This document shows, piece after piece, positions 63,841 through 64,000 of a stretch of DNA of 64,000 nucleotides. This stretch comes from Pelecanus crispus (Eukaryota; Chordata; Aves; Pelecaniformes; Pelecanidae). The translations under genes were made by a program, and so were the position numbers. The notes beneath the pieces were generated by a model. The model saw only the letters and a list, made by a program, of their open reading frames with translations, searched no databases and was not told where the DNA came from. Where the stretch lies: positions 8,192,511-8,256,510 of the forward strand of contig NC_134659.1 of NCBI RefSeq assembly GCF_030463565.1, written 5' to 3'. Each line of letters begins with the position of its first letter. The stretch's first letter is position 1.

Positions 63841-64000
63841 GCGCCCATTGGTTGAGGCGGGTGACGCCCCGTGACAGGCAGCACCGGCGGCCAGTCGGAA
63901 GGCAGGCCGCCCCGCCGGGTCCTGAGGCGCAGGTGCGCGCCTCCCGCCCGCCCGCAGAGCTGCGGGGACGGGGCGGCCGCGGGCCGCGGCGGTGCCCGGG
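63820..64000 (-). promoter_or_regulatory. TMEM9 CpG-island promoter
   Basis: CpG-dense region with a GC box (minus-strand GGGGCGGGGG, near 63822-63832), an inverted CCAAT box (plus-strand ATTGG, 63847-63851) and TGACG half-CREs (GGGTGACGCC, CCGTGACAGG). No TATA box. The CpG island runs from about 63020 to the window end, so the right part could also serve a divergent plus-strand gene outside the window (a GCGCAG|GTGCGC string lies near 63928), which cannot be judged here. Confidence 0.6.

Noticed and set aside
62854-63874. Long frames on both strands at the right end (up to 270 codons)
   Set aside because: They lie in the TMEM9 CpG island and first intron; Arg/Pro/Gly/Ala-rich chance frames.

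Overview
The window is vertebrate nuclear DNA, almost certainly from a bird and probably a songbird (Passeriformes). Genes are split by GT-AG introns. The dominant dispersed repeats are CR1 LINEs with the avian 3' end (repeats of an ATTCTATG-type octamer). There is also a short element made of a tRNA-Ile-like head joined to a CR1 tail, the structure of tRNA-CR1 SINEs (such as TguSINE1) described from passerines. Gene content (TMEM183A, an MGAT4-family gene, TMEM9) corresponds to human 1q32; high GC, CpG islands and dense minisatellites fit an avian microchromosome.

Layout. 1-21.6 kb: no coding gene I can support. It holds three CR1 remnants at the left (1.8-4.0 kb) and then unique sequence with several AT-rich, possibly conserved islands. 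21.6-26.9 kb: a cluster of four different minisatellite arrays around a CpG-rich block at 22.9 kb that looks like the noncoding first exon of an unidentified minus-strand gene. If that is right, the left 22 kb is its first intron. 26.9-40.2 kb: TMEM183A on the plus strand, eight coding exons, 368 codons, CpG-island promoter with two perfect CREs and a canonical poly(A) signal. 40.2-48.5 kb: no recognised gene, two weak candidate promoters or exons, and the tRNA-CR1 SINE. 48.5-52.0 kb: a nearly full-length but dead CR1 on the plus strand whose 3' end is missing, stopping about 45 bp before the first coding exon of the next gene. 52.1-54.8 kb: an intact MGAT4-like N-acetylglucosaminyltransferase gene (probably MGAT4E), three coding exons, 466 codons. 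56.25-63.85 kb: TMEM9 on the minus strand, five coding exons plus a noncoding first exon at a CpG-island promoter.

The genes are functionally unrelated housekeeping or glycosylation genes. TMEM183A and TMEM9 have CpG-island promoters; MGAT4E and TMEM9 are convergent, with about 1.4 kb between coding end of one and the likely transcript end of the other. All exon boundaries were read by eye from splice consensus, reading frame and recalled similarity to the human proteins; no alignment was run.
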